Source of the DNA: Chloroflexota bacterium
Lineage (GTDB): Bacteria; Chloroflexota; Limnocylindria; Limnocylindrales; CSP1-4
Length of the DNA stretch: 17,815 nucleotides
Assembly: GCA_021786915.1 (NCBI GenBank)
Contig: JAJYMP010000241.1
Span: 1 to 17,815, forward strand
Direction of reading: 5' to 3'
The position numbers and the translations under genes are program-made. The notes beneath the pieces were generated by a model, which did no database searches, was not told the DNA's origin, and was given only the letters and a program-made list of their open reading frames with translations. Below are positions 1 through 6,965 of this stretch, in pieces; position 1 is the stretch's first letter, and every line of letters starts with the position of its first letter.

Positions 1-2
1 GG

Positions 3-629
3 ACCACCCGGTCCTCGCAGCTCTACGAGGGTCAGCAGCTCGCGATCGCGAGCCCGCTGTTCCACTTCGGCATCCTCGCCGTGTTCGGGGGCCACATCCT
101 CGGCCTGCTCGTGCCCGCGTCGTGGACGGCGGCCCTCGGCATCCCGAACGAGCTGTACCACGCGGTGGCGGCGCTCGCCGGGGCGGTCGCGGGGATCGCG
201 GCGGCCGCCGGCCTCGTCATGCTCGTGGCCCGGCGTCGGCTGACCCGGTCCATCCTCCAGGTCACGACCCCAGCCGACAAGGCGATGTACGTCGTGCTCG
301 GCCTGGTCATCGCCATCGGGCTCGTGAACACCGTGGGGCTCAACGCCCTCGGCATCGGCCACGACTACCGCACCGATGTCTCCGTCTGGGTCCGGAGCAT
401 CCTGCTGTTCCAGCCGCAGGCGGACCTGATGGCCGCCGCTCCGCCGACCTTCCAGGCCCACGCGCTGGCGGCGCTCGCCCTGTTCGCGATGTGGCCGTTC
501 ACGCGCCTCGTCCACGTCTTCAGCGTGCCGCTCGGCTACGTGGTGCGACCGTACATCCTCTACCGGACCCGCGATCCTCGGCCTGGCGTGCGTGCTCCCC
601 GCCGCGGCTGGGAGCCGCCCGGGAGCTGA
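3..629 (+). CDS. narI: Respiratory nitrate reductase gamma subunit (cytochrome b, NarI), 5' end missing
   Basis: NarI is the membrane cytochrome b of the NarGHI nitrate reductase; it passes quinol electrons through two b hemes to NarH. The frame is open from base 3 and has no start inside the window, so about 209 residues remain and probably only a few tens of N-terminal residues are missing (E. coli NarI is about 225 aa). The four His expected as heme ligands are visible: the FH and GH of the stretch PLFHFGILAVFGGHILG, and the two His of SFQAHALA and TRLVHVFS. Several hydrophobic segments lie between them, and the C-terminus PLGYVVRPYILYRTRD is typical of the family. The rest of a narGHJI operon should lie to the left. 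It ends facing the two-component operon. The family call is secure. Confidence 0.93.
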   Translation, partial: TTRSSQLYEGQQLAIASPLFHFGILAVFGGHILGLLVPASWTAALGIPNELYHAVAALAGAVAGIAAAAGLVMLVARRRLTRSILQVTTPADKAMYVVLGLVIAIGLVNTVGLNALGIGHDYRTDVSVWVRSILLFQPQADLMAAAPPTFQAHALAALALFAMWPFTRLVHVFSVPLGYVVRPYILYRTRDPRPGVRAPRRGWEPPGS

Positions 630-636
630 CCCCGGG
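618..636 (+). other. Small GC hairpin over the narI stop codon
   Basis: CCCGGG at 618-623 pairs with CCCGGG at 631-636 around a 7-base loop that contains the TGA stop. There is no T-run, so it is at best a weak terminator or a 3'-end stabilising structure. Confidence 0.25.
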
Positions 637-985
637 CACGGCCGCCGCCGCCGCCGCGGTCACTCGGGCGAGGCTGGGCCAGCAAGCTGACAAGTTGCTT
701 CCGGTCGCGGGTCGAGCGGCGGCAGCGACGGACGGCAGCGGCTACGGACGGTGAAGCGATGCCGACCGGGCTCCAGTCGTGTTGCGGGACCCGCCTTCCG
801 GCTGCGCAGACGGAGCCTGCCCGCGATCCCCCGGGCGGGTTGACGCGCACATGAGGCGGTGCTGCCAGCGGGTTGTCCGCGGCCGCGCTGAGCGGGCCTG
901 CCGTCGACGTCCGGCGCGCTGCGCGTACCTCTTCACGTCAGCGGCCGGCTCGGTGATGAACACGGCGAGGACGTTCGGTGCTCCT

Positions 986-1003
986 GGCGCCGGCGCCGGC
1001 GCC
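986..1003. repeat. Triple GGCGCC palindrome
   Basis: The hexamer GGCGCC occurs three times without a gap, giving an 18-base self-complementary block that can fold as a 7-bp stem with a GCGC loop on either strand. It lies between convergent genes, so it may help stop transcription in both directions, but there is no T-run on either side. Confidence 0.45.
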
Positions 1004-1030
1004 TCCTGCGATGCGGTGCTGGCCGAATCG

Positions 1031-1050
1031 GGCCGATGCCATGATCGGCC
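1031..1050 (-). terminator. Possible terminator hairpin downstream of the histidine kinase
   Basis: GGCCGAT (1031-1037) pairs with ATCGGCC (1044-1050) across the loop GCCATG. It lies about 100 bases beyond the kinase stop codon. The stem is perfect over 7 bp but lacks a T-tract, so factor-independent termination is uncertain. Confidence 0.3.
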
Positions 1051-1078
1051 GGGCGTCACGGGAGGTCGATGGAGAGCG

Positions 1079-1108
1079 GGTCAGATCCCGGTCAAGACTC
1101 GGTCAAGG
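1079..1108. promoter_or_regulatory. Three GGTCA direct repeats at 11-base spacing (candidate response-regulator site)
   Basis: GGTCA occurs at 1079, 1090 and 1101, exactly one 11-base turn apart; the second and third copies extend to CGGTCAAG. OmpR/PhoB-family regulators are known to bind tandem direct repeats with this spacing. A similar array lies upstream of the response regulator gene at 3095-3121. What this copy controls is unclear, because it sits downstream of the kinase and facing the end of narI. Confidence 0.45.
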
Positions 1109-1148
1109 CGCGACGGAAGCGTCCCCGGTGGCCGGCCGCTCGATCCCG

Positions 1149-2237
1149 TCAGGCCGCCGGCAGGTCGACGATGAACGTCGCCCCGGCTCCCGGGCCGCCG
1201 CTCTCGGCCCACGCCCGGCCGCCCATCGCGTCGGCGAGGGCGCGAACGATCGCGAGTCCGATCCCAGCGCCGCCGTCGGCCCGCGTCCGCGCCGGGTCGA
1301 CCCTGTAGAAGCGCTCGAACACTGCCTCGAGCTGGTCGGCGGCGAGGCCCGGCCCGTGGTCGGTCACCGACAGCCGACCGCAGCCGCCCGCCGTGGAGGC
1401 CCGGACCTCAATCGCTGCGCCGTCGGGCGAGTGGCGGAGCGCGTTGGAGAGGTAGTTCGACAGGATCTGGGCAACCCGGTCGCGGTCGGCGTTCACGGCC
1501 ACGTGCGACCCGGGAACCGCGATGGCGATGCCCCGGCAGGCTGCCTGAGGTACGAAGCGAGCGGCGACCTCGCGCGCCACCTCGGCGGCGTCGAGGTCCT
1601 CGGCGTGCAGCGGGAGCTGGTGCGACTCCGCTCGCCAGAGCTCCGCGAGCTCGTTCACCATCCGGGTCAGCCGGGCCGTCTCGGCGCGGAGCAGGTGCCA
1701 CGTCTGCGCGCTCGGGGCGATGACGCCGTCCTCGAGCCCCTCGAGGTATCCGTCGAGCGTCGAGAGGGGTGTGCGCAGCTCGTGTGCGACGTCGCCGACC
1801 AGCTGGATCCGGCGCCGCTCCGTCGCCTCGAGCGAGGCGGCCATGTCGTTGAACGAGGTAGCGAGATCCGCGATCTCGCCCGGCTCGGCGGTGTCGACGC
1901 GCTCCGCGTAGTGCCCGGCGGCGATGCGTCGCGACGCGTCGGCGAGCCGCGTCACGGGTCGGGCGATCCGCGCCGCGACAGCCAGGCTCACCAAGGCTGC
2001 GGTGACGAGGGCGATCACGGTCGCCGCGAGGAGCGCCCGGCGCATCGCGTCCACGAACGCCATCTGGGTCGCCATCCCCATGGCCAGGCCCATGGGGTCG
2101 CCCGGGAGGTGGCCCATCGCCTCCGAGAAGTAGGGCGGCCCGACGAGGAGCACCGCGACGCCGACCGTGCCGAGCGCGGCGACCGCGACCGCGACGAAGG
2201 CCGCAAGGAGCCGCGCCCGGAGCGAGCGGGGGACCAT
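1149..2237 (-). CDS. Sensor histidine kinase (HAMP, HisKA, HATPase_c)
   Basis: Membrane sensor kinase of 362 residues. Two membrane segments (about 9-32 and 68-90) bracket a short extracytoplasmic loop. A HAMP linker follows (about 91-145, RPVTRLADASRRIAAG), then the HisKA H-box DVAHELRTPL with phospho-acceptor His152, and a HATPase domain with the N-box (Asn261/Asn265), G1 box DHGPGL and G2 box GGAGIGLAIV. It would phosphorylate the regulator encoded just upstream: the regulator stop and this ATG share one base (TGATG), so translation is probably coupled. The frame is open further upstream, but that part overlaps the regulator gene and is not kinase sequence. The sensing loop is rich in Met (about residues 41-65), which could bind a soft metal, but the signal is not known. 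Confidence 0.92.
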   Translation of the reverse strand: MVPRSLRARLLAAFVAVAVAALGTVGVAVLLVGPPYFSEAMGHLPGDPMGLAMGMATQMAFVDAMRRALLAATVIALVTAALVSLAVAARIARPVTRLADASRRIAAGHYAERVDTAEPGEIADLATSFNDMAASLEATERRRIQLVGDVAHELRTPLSTLDGYLEGLEDGVIAPSAQTWHLLRAETARLTRMVNELAELWRAESHQLPLHAEDLDAAEVAREVAARFVPQAACRGIAIAVPGSHVAVNADRDRVAQILSNYLSNALRHSPDGAAIEVRASTAGGCGRLSVTDHGPGLAADQLEAVFERFYRVDPARTRADGGAGIGLAIVRALADAMGGRAWAESGGPGAGATFIVDLPAA

Positions 2238-2977
2238 CACTGCGCCTCGCGCATCCGGTAGCCGATGCCCCGGACGGTGTCGATGAAGCGGGGGCTCGCC
2301 GGGTCGTCCCCGAGCTTGCGGCGGATGTTCGCGATGTGCACGTCGACGAGGTGGTCGTCGGCGAGGTACCCCTCGCCCCACACGGCGTCGAACAGGCGGG
2401 AGCGCGGCATGACGATCCCGGGTTCCCCAGCGAGCGCCGCCAGCAGGTCGAACTCCGTCACCGTCAGCTCGACAGGTCGCCCGTCGACCCGCACGACGCG
2501 GCGCCCCGCGTCGATCGTCAGGCCCGGGCTCGGGGCGCCCGGACTCGCTGTCAGCGCAGCGGTCCGCGGCCTCCGCAGCAGCGCCTTGACCCGGGCGACC
2601 AGCTCCCGCGGCGAGAACGGCTTGGCCAGGTAGTCGTCCGCCCCCACCGCCAGCCCGACGATCCGGTCGACCTCCTCGCTGCGGGCGGTGAGCATGAGCA
2701 CGTAGGCGTCGGAGAACGTCCGGAGCTGCTTGCAGACCTCGATGCCGTCGAGGCCCGGCAGCATCAGGTCCAGGATGACCGCGTCGGGCCCGAATTCGTG
2801 GGCCTCGGCTAGCGCTTCGTGGCCGTCGCCAGCCGTCCGCACCCTCCACCCTTCGCGGTCGAGGTAGCCGGCGATGAGGTCAACGATCGGCGGCTCGTCA
2901 TCCACCACGAGGACTCGCGGGGCGCGTTGGCTCGGCGGAAGGCCGAGGGCGTCAGTGGGCTTTGAGGTGGTCGTCAC
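2237..2977 (-). CDS. OmpR/PhoB-family response regulator
   Basis: Two-domain transcription regulator of 246 residues. The receiver domain (about 20-135) has acidic residues Asp26/Asp27 (VVDDEPP), phospho-acceptor Asp70 (VILDLMLPGLDG) and Lys119 (YLAKPF). The C-terminal winged helix (about 148-243) shows ELTVTEFDLL and IRRKLGDD...IDTVRGIGYRM, the usual OmpR DNA-binding signature. I chose the GTG at 2977 because it gives the normal family length; an ATG at 3139 would add some 54 residues with no domain character. No strong Shine-Dalgarno site precedes the GTG, so the start is less certain than the family. It is the first gene of a two-gene operon with the kinase. Three CAAG direct repeats spaced by 11 bases lie 118-145 bases upstream and suggest autoregulation. 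Confidence 0.88.
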   Translation of the reverse strand: MTTTSKPTDALGLPPSQRAPRVLVVDDEPPIVDLIAGYLDREGWRVRTAGDGHEALAEAHEFGPDAVILDLMLPGLDGIEVCKQLRTFSDAYVLMLTARSEEVDRIVGLAVGADDYLAKPFSPRELVARVKALLRRPRTAALTASPGAPSPGLTIDAGRRVVRVDGRPVELTVTEFDLLAALAGEPGIVMPRSRLFDAVWGEGYLADDHLVDVHIANIRRKLGDDPASPRFIDTVRGIGYRMREAQ

Positions 2978-3094
2978 CAGAGGGGTCCGTCGCAAACGGG
3001 CAATGGACTTCGCAGGAGCGAGGCGGCCCGGGCTGTCTGCCGGTGCTGAAGGCCATTTTCCGGCGGTGGCTCGCCACATGCCATCGGGGTTGGG

Positions 3095-3121
3095 GCAAGG
3101 TCCCCTCAAGAATGCGTCAAG
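3095..3121. promoter_or_regulatory. Three CAAG direct repeats at 11-base spacing upstream of the response regulator
   Basis: GCAAG (3095), TCAAG (3106) and TCAAG (3117) are exactly 11 bases apart. Read on the minus strand they are CTTGA/CTTGC cores upstream of the regulator start, and the one at 3115-3120 reads TTGACG, like a -35 element. Spacing and position match autoregulatory OmpR-family operators. The same core recurs downstream of the kinase (1092 and 1103). No good -10 box was seen. Confidence 0.5.
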
Positions 3122-3223
3122 GGTCGTGTGGCTCGGCATCCCGGGCGATCGGCAGTGGGCCGGTTGCCGACGGGACGGGCGCGGTCACGGATGGGCTCGA
3201 GCACCATCCTGCCGATCTGGATG

Positions 3224-3239
3224 CCCGCGTGACGGCGGG
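3224..3239 (-). terminator. Weak hairpin just after the first short-chain dehydrogenase
   Basis: CCCGC (3224-3228) pairs with GCGGG (3235-3239) over a 6-base loop, one base beyond the TAA stop of the dehydrogenase gene. There is no T-run, so it is only a candidate terminator separating this gene from the two-component operon. Confidence 0.3.
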
Positions 3240-3240
3240 A

Positions 3241-4026
3241 TTACTGGGTCGCCGTGAGGCCGCCGTCGATCCCGAGCACTTGCCCCGTGATGAACGAGGC
3301 CGCATCGGAGCACAGGAAGACGACTGCGCCGGTCATGTCCTCGGTAGCGCCGACGCGCCCAAGGGGGATCCGTCGGACGATACCGTCCCGGAAGGTCGGA
3401 TCATCCAGGAGCATCGCAACCTGTGGGGTGTCGACGAACGTCGGGGAGATCGCGTTGACGTTGATGCCATGACGGGCCCACTCGGTCGCCCACTGGCGGG
3501 TCAGCGACTCGACGGCCCCCTTGGCCGCCACGTAGGCCGAGTAGCCGGCGCCAATCCCCAGCTTGGCGCGGACGGAGCTGATGTTCACGACCCTGCCGCC
3601 ATGACCTGCGTCAATCATCGCTCGCACGGCCGCCTGCGTCGGCACCAGGACGCCCCTGACGTTGAGCTCCATGATCCAGTCCCAGGCGTCCCTCGGGTAC
3701 TCCTGAGCGTCGAACAGGACCTTGCCGGCCCCGCCACCGACGCAGTTGACGACGATGTCCAGGCGCCCGAACCGCTCGACGGTCGAGGAGACTGCCCGCT
3801 CGCAGTCGGCCTCGACGGTCGCATCGGCCTGCAGCCCGATCGCGTCGCCGCCTGCCGAACGTACCGCCTCGGCAGCCGCCTCGGCCTTGTCGAGCGTGTG
3901 GTTCGCGATCGCCACGCGGGCGCCGGCCCCGGCGAGCGCCTTGGCGACGGCAGTGCCGATCGCACCGCCGCCACCCGGCACGAATGCGACGCGACCTGCA
4001 AGGCTGAAGGTGTCGAGATAGCTCAT
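3241..4026 (-). CDS. Short-chain dehydrogenase/reductase (SDR), paralog of the one at 11393-12178
   Basis: Classical SDR oxidoreductase of 261 residues, using NAD(P) to interconvert an alcohol and a ketone; substrate unknown. It has a Gly-rich nucleotide motif near residue 18 (GGGGAIG in place of TGxxxGIG), DIVVNCVGG after strand 4, the catalytic Ser in NISSVRA and the Tyr/Lys pair in YSAYVAAKG, and ends IDGGLTATQ. I start at 4026 rather than 4047 because GGGAG lies at the right distance before this ATG and the length then equals that of its paralog, with no gap needed. The paralog sits inside the main catabolic operon. This copy is separated from that operon by about 840 bases without an intact gene, so it may have its own promoter. 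It could have arisen by duplication to handle a related intermediate. Confidence 0.9.
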   Translation of the reverse strand: MSYLDTFSLAGRVAFVPGGGGAIGTAVAKALAGAGARVAIANHTLDKAEAAAEAVRSAGGDAIGLQADATVEADCERAVSSTVERFGRLDIVVNCVGGGAGKVLFDAQEYPRDAWDWIMELNVRGVLVPTQAAVRAMIDAGHGGRVVNISSVRAKLGIGAGYSAYVAAKGAVESLTRQWATEWARHGINVNAISPTFVDTPQVAMLLDDPTFRDGIVRRIPLGRVGATEDMTGAVVFLCSDAASFITGQVLGIDGGLTATQ

Positions 4027-4215
4027 CGTGCTCCCAGGGGTGGTCAACGCGCCGAGGCGCTATTCTGTCACCGATCTCCGGTGCCCGGTCGCGTGGGGGC
4101 TGGTGCTCAGGCCCGATCATCGCGTGGCGTACCGTGTGGTGGTGTGGTCGATCTACGGTCAAGCGCCAGAGCCGGATGCGCCACCACGAGCATCCTGAGG
4201 GACCCGCCCCGCTCC

Positions 4216-4371
4216 TCGGGCTCGTCAACTTCCGCTCCGTCGGCGGCCACCTGGCTGGCGGCGGGATGCGCCGGCGGACCGGGCTGTCTACCGCTCGGCG
4301 ATCCTGCCGGGCCTCGCTCCCGAGGATGCCGCGCGGCAGCGGCTGCGGTCCCTGTTGCTCGAGCCCGCGTA
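4216..4371 (+). pseudogene. Frameshifted remnant of a tyrosine/dual-specificity phosphatase-like protein
   Basis: One frame reads LVNFRSVGGHLAGGG (from 4221). A second frame, displaced by one base, continues DRAVYRSAILPGLAPEDAAR and stops at 4369-4371. Joined, these match the N-terminal signature of bacterial tyrosine phosphatases (NFRDxGG, then a short linker, then xYRSGxLxxLxPED). The catalytic HCxxGKDRTG loop is absent before the stop, so the product could not be active. It points against the direction of the flanking operon genes. This is pattern recognition from a short segment; chance similarity is possible. Confidence 0.45.
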
Positions 4372-4452
4372 GGCGGCTCCGGGCCACACTCCGGCGCCGT
4401 TCTCACCGCGGCCCGGTAGCGTCCGTGCGGCCCGCGCGAAACAGTCGCAGGT

Positions 4453-4857
4453 TGAGGATGTGCCGGCTTTCGGCCCGCTCGCCTGCGCGCCCGACTGGCG
4501 CGGCCCTCGGATCGCCGCGGTCGACGAGGTCGACGCCGCGGGACGGGCGCTCCGGCCTGGGGCTGAGGTCGCGGCGGACGCCGAGGCCACGCTCCGCGCC
4601 GCACTGGGTTGGGCTACATCTGGGCCGAGCGCGAGACGACGTGGGGCGATGCGGTGGCGGCAACCGCCGCGGCGCCCGGCGTCCGGTTCGCCACGACCGA
4701 GTCCGGGTCAAGCCGCGAGCCCCCCGCCGTCGGAATCGCGCGTCTCGCCGGGCGTGAGCTCGATGCCCACGGCGAGCAGCTGTGCGGTGAGGATGTGGTG
4801 CGGGTTCGCCACTGGTGCCCCGCGGCCAGCTGGTGCCCGCGGCAAGCAGGATCGTGA
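4453..4857 (+). pseudogene. Possible decayed coding stretch, family not recognised
   Basis: From about 4460 a plus-strand frame reads PAFGPLACAPDW and on to ADAEATLRAALG, then becomes Arg/Pro-rich. The neighbouring frame from about 4609 takes over with LGYIWAERETTWGDAVAATA and runs to a TGA at 4855-4857. The mix of residues looks like real protein on each side of a single shift near 4605. I do not recognise the family. It may belong to the same lost gene region as the phosphatase remnant. Confidence 0.25.
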
Positions 4858-4865
4858 GGCCCGCG

Positions 4866-5960
4866 TCATGGGTTGACGATGATCTTGATCGCGCCGCCTG
4901 CCCGATCGTTGAACGTGGCGAGCGCCCTCGGGTAGTCGGTGAGCGAGAAGCGATGCGTGACCATCTCGCGCACGCGCACGCGTCCCTGCTCAACGAGTGG
5001 CATGACCCTCCGCATCTCGCCCGCCGACGCCCGCGACCCGACCAGCTCCAGTTCGTCAAGCACGAGCCTCTGCAACCCGATCGTCACGCCCTCGGTGGGG
5101 ATGCCCACAGCCGCGCACCGCCCGCCGCGCCGGAGCATGCCGAGCGCCGCGTTGACCGTCTCGGGCGCGCCCGCGCACTCGAGCGCGACGTCGACGCCGA
5201 GGCCGCCGGTCATCGCCCGGACGGTCGTGACGGCGTCGCCAGCCGTGGAGTCCACGGTCTCGAAGCCCATGGACGCCGCCTTTGCGAGGCGGTACCCGCG
5301 ACCGACGACGATGACCCGGCCAGCGCCGCGGACCAGCGCCGCGTCGCCCGCCAGCATCCCGATCGTCCCGGCGCCCGTGATGGCCACGGTGTCGCCCGGC
5401 CGGACGCCGCCGCGGTTGGCGACGTGGAGCGCGATCGACGCCGGGTCCACGAGCGCGCCGTCGTCGAACGTCAGCCCGTCTGGGAGCCGGAAGATCGTCT
5501 TCACGCCCTGCACCACGTAGGTTGCGTCGGCGCCCTGGTGGTTGTGCCCGTACTGCTTGTGGAGCCCGGGCCTTCCGTAGTTCTCGCACAGGTTGTACTG
5601 GCCCTCGACGCACTTCTGGCAGACGCCGCAGGCGTCGTGCGAGGTGCCGGCGACCCGGTCACCGACCTTCCACCCGTAGAGCGCCGCGCCGGGCCCGAGC
5701 GCCGCGATCTCGCCGGCCCACTCATGACCCGGGATGAACGGGAAGGACGGAGGCCAGAACCCGGGGTAGTCGCCGTGGATGAGGTGCGCGTCGGTCCCGC
5801 AAATCGAGACCGCCCTGACCCTGGCGAGGACTTCGTTGGGGCCGGGGGCCGGCACGGGGACCTCGCGGATCTCGAGCCGGCCGGGCTCGAGGACGACGAG
5901 CGCCTCCATCGTGGCCGGAATGGCGGTCCGGTCGGGCGTGGTGTCGGCGGCGGTGGGCAC
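4866..5960 (-). CDS. Zinc-dependent medium-chain alcohol/polyol dehydrogenase
   Basis: MDR-family dehydrogenase of 364 residues, related to threonine and sorbitol dehydrogenases, oxidising a secondary alcohol with NAD(P). The catalytic zinc site is seen as Cys54 in SICGTDAHL and His79-Glu80 in GHEWAG. The structural zinc lobe has its four Cys at 111, 114, 117 and 125 (CGVCQKC...C). The Rossmann fold has GAGTIG near 196-201, followed by VIVVGRGYR. The GTG at 5960 is preceded by GGAGG at good spacing, which supports it over an internal ATG 17 codons later. It is the last gene of the eight-gene minus-strand operon, 51 bases after the transketolase C subunit. Its neighbours point to a sugar or polyol, but the substrate is not determined. 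Confidence 0.92.
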   Translation of the reverse strand: MPTAADTTPDRTAIPATMEALVVLEPGRLEIREVPVPAPGPNEVLARVRAVSICGTDAHLIHGDYPGFWPPSFPFIPGHEWAGEIAALGPGAALYGWKVGDRVAGTSHDACGVCQKCVEGQYNLCENYGRPGLHKQYGHNHQGADATYVVQGVKTIFRLPDGLTFDDGALVDPASIALHVANRGGVRPGDTVAITGAGTIGMLAGDAALVRGAGRVIVVGRGYRLAKAASMGFETVDSTAGDAVTTVRAMTGGLGVDVALECAGAPETVNAALGMLRRGGRCAAVGIPTEGVTIGLQRLVLDELELVGSRASAGEMRRVMPLVEQGRVRVREMVTHRFSLTDYPRALATFNDRAGGAIKIIVNP

Positions 5961-6011
5961 GGGGGACCTCCGGTGGTTCTGCCGGGCCGCCGGGGCGGCG
6001 CGGGCGGGGCG

Positions 6012-6965
6012 TCAGCGATGGGGTGCGGTGTCGAGGAAAGCGGAGACCTGCTCCGCGACGCGCTTGGGCGAGAGGCCGAACCGATCGAGCAGGTCGGCGT
6101 TGGACGCCGACTCCCCGAACACGTCCTGCAGCCCGAGCCGCTTCATCGTCGTCGGCCAATGCTCGCCGAGCGTCTCCGCGACCGCGCCGCCGAGCCCACC
6201 GATCACCGAATGCTCCTCGACGGTGACGACGAGGTTCGTCCGCTCGGCGGCGGCGACGATCGAGGCCACGTCGAGCGGTTTGAGCGTCGAGACGTGAAGC
6301 ACGTGTGCGTCGATCCCGCGCGCTGCGAGCAGCTCCGCCGCGTCCACGACCCTGGGCGTCTGGGCGCCGGTGCTGATCAACGCCACGTCGGCGCCCTCGC
6401 GGACGACCACCGCCCGGGCCGGGTCGAACACATGGTCCTCGCCGAACAGGCGCTGTGTGGGGTCCCGCACGAGACGGATGTACACCGGGCCGTCGTAGGC
6501 GGCAGCCCAGCGGATCGCCTGGGCCGCTTCGACGTCGTCGGCGGGGGAGATGGTCACCATGTTCGGCATCGCCCGGATGATCGCGATGTCGTCCACGATC
6601 TGGTGGGTCTTGCCGGCGGCGCCCACGAACAGGCCCGCGTAGCCGCCGGTGATCTTGACGTTCATGCGCGGCTGGGCGATGAGGACGCGGATCTGGTCCA
6701 GCGGCCGGACGACTGCGAACGCCACGAACGTGCTGATGAACGGGACCATCCCGCAGCTCGCGAGGCCGGCTGCCACGCCCAGCATGTTCTGCTCGGCGAT
6801 CCCCATCTGGAGGAAGCGCTCAGGGTGCGCGCGCTGGAAGACCTCGGCGCGCGTGGAGGTGCCGAGGTCCCCGTCGAGCATCACGATCCGGCGATCCGCG
6901 TCGGCCAGCGCGGTCACGGTCTCGCCGAACGCCTCGCGCATCGCGCGGCCCATCGGGAGCGTCAT
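6012..6965 (-). CDS. Transketolase C-terminal subunit (split transketolase)
   Basis: This 317-residue protein carries the pyrimidine-binding and C-terminal domains of a transketolase or DXP-synthase-like enzyme. The cofactor-activating Glu58 lies in QMGIAEQNMLGVAAG, followed by the VPFISTFVAF and RPLDQIR motifs typical of this half. A C-terminal transketolase domain begins near residue 190 (GADVALISTGAQ). Its ATG overlaps the stop of the N-terminal subunit by the classic ATGA, and GGAGG precedes it, so the two halves should be made in equal amounts and form one active site. Split transketolases with special substrates, such as apulose 4-phosphate transketolase, are known, and in this cluster a catabolic role is more likely than a housekeeping one. 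Which ketose is cleaved cannot be told. Confidence 0.92.
   Translation of the reverse strand: MTLPMGRAMREAFGETVTALADADRRIVMLDGDLGTSTRAEVFQRAHPERFLQMGIAEQNMLGVAAGLASCGMVPFISTFVAFAVVRPLDQIRVLIAQPRMNVKITGGYAGLFVGAAGKTHQIVDDIAIIRAMPNMVTISPADDVEAAQAIRWAAAYDGPVYIRLVRDPTQRLFGEDHVFDPARAVVVREGADVALISTGAQTPRVVDAAELLAARGIDAHVLHVSTLKPLDVASIVAAAERTNLVVTVEEHSVIGGLGGAVAETLGEHWPTTMKRLGLQDVFGESASNADLLDRFGLSPKRVAEQVSAFLDTAPHR

Larger units (their letters stand above)
630..1148. other. Non-coding interval between two convergent genes
   Basis: About 520 bases between the narI stop and the end of the histidine kinase. Open frames here are low-complexity Arg/Ala/Pro/Gly translations with no recognisable domain and no convincing ribosome site, so I call no gene. 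It does hold structure: a triple GGCGCC palindrome (986-1003), a 7-bp hairpin (1031-1050) and three GGTCA direct repeats at 11-base intervals (1079-1107). A small RNA cannot be excluded. Confidence 0.6.
4027..4865. other. Gene-poor interval with decayed coding remnants
   Basis: About 840 bases between two minus-strand dehydrogenase genes. No intact gene is supported. Plus-strand reading frames show two stretches with protein-like composition that break and continue in another frame (4216-4371 and 4453-4857), consistent with gene decay. The first 100 bases above 4026 presumably hold the promoter of the short-chain dehydrogenase; I could not define its boxes. Confidence 0.5.

Noticed and set aside
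742..1059. Minus-strand open frame in the narI-kinase interval, beginning near the phased repeats
   Set aside because: Position is suggestive, but the translation is low-complexity and lacks a ribosome site; kept as possible non-coding RNA only.
978..2261. Long plus-strand open frame antisense to the histidine kinase
   Set aside because: Arg/Gly/Val-rich mirror translation of a well-recognised kinase gene, common in GC-rich DNA; no domain of its own.
2238..2849. Upstream extension of the histidine kinase frame
   Set aside because: It overlaps the response regulator in another frame; the ATG at 2237 coupled to the regulator stop is the clear start.
2978..3139. N-terminal extension of the response regulator to an upstream ATG
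   Set aside because: The added 54 residues have no domain character and would run through the phased repeats; the GTG at 2977 gives the normal family length.
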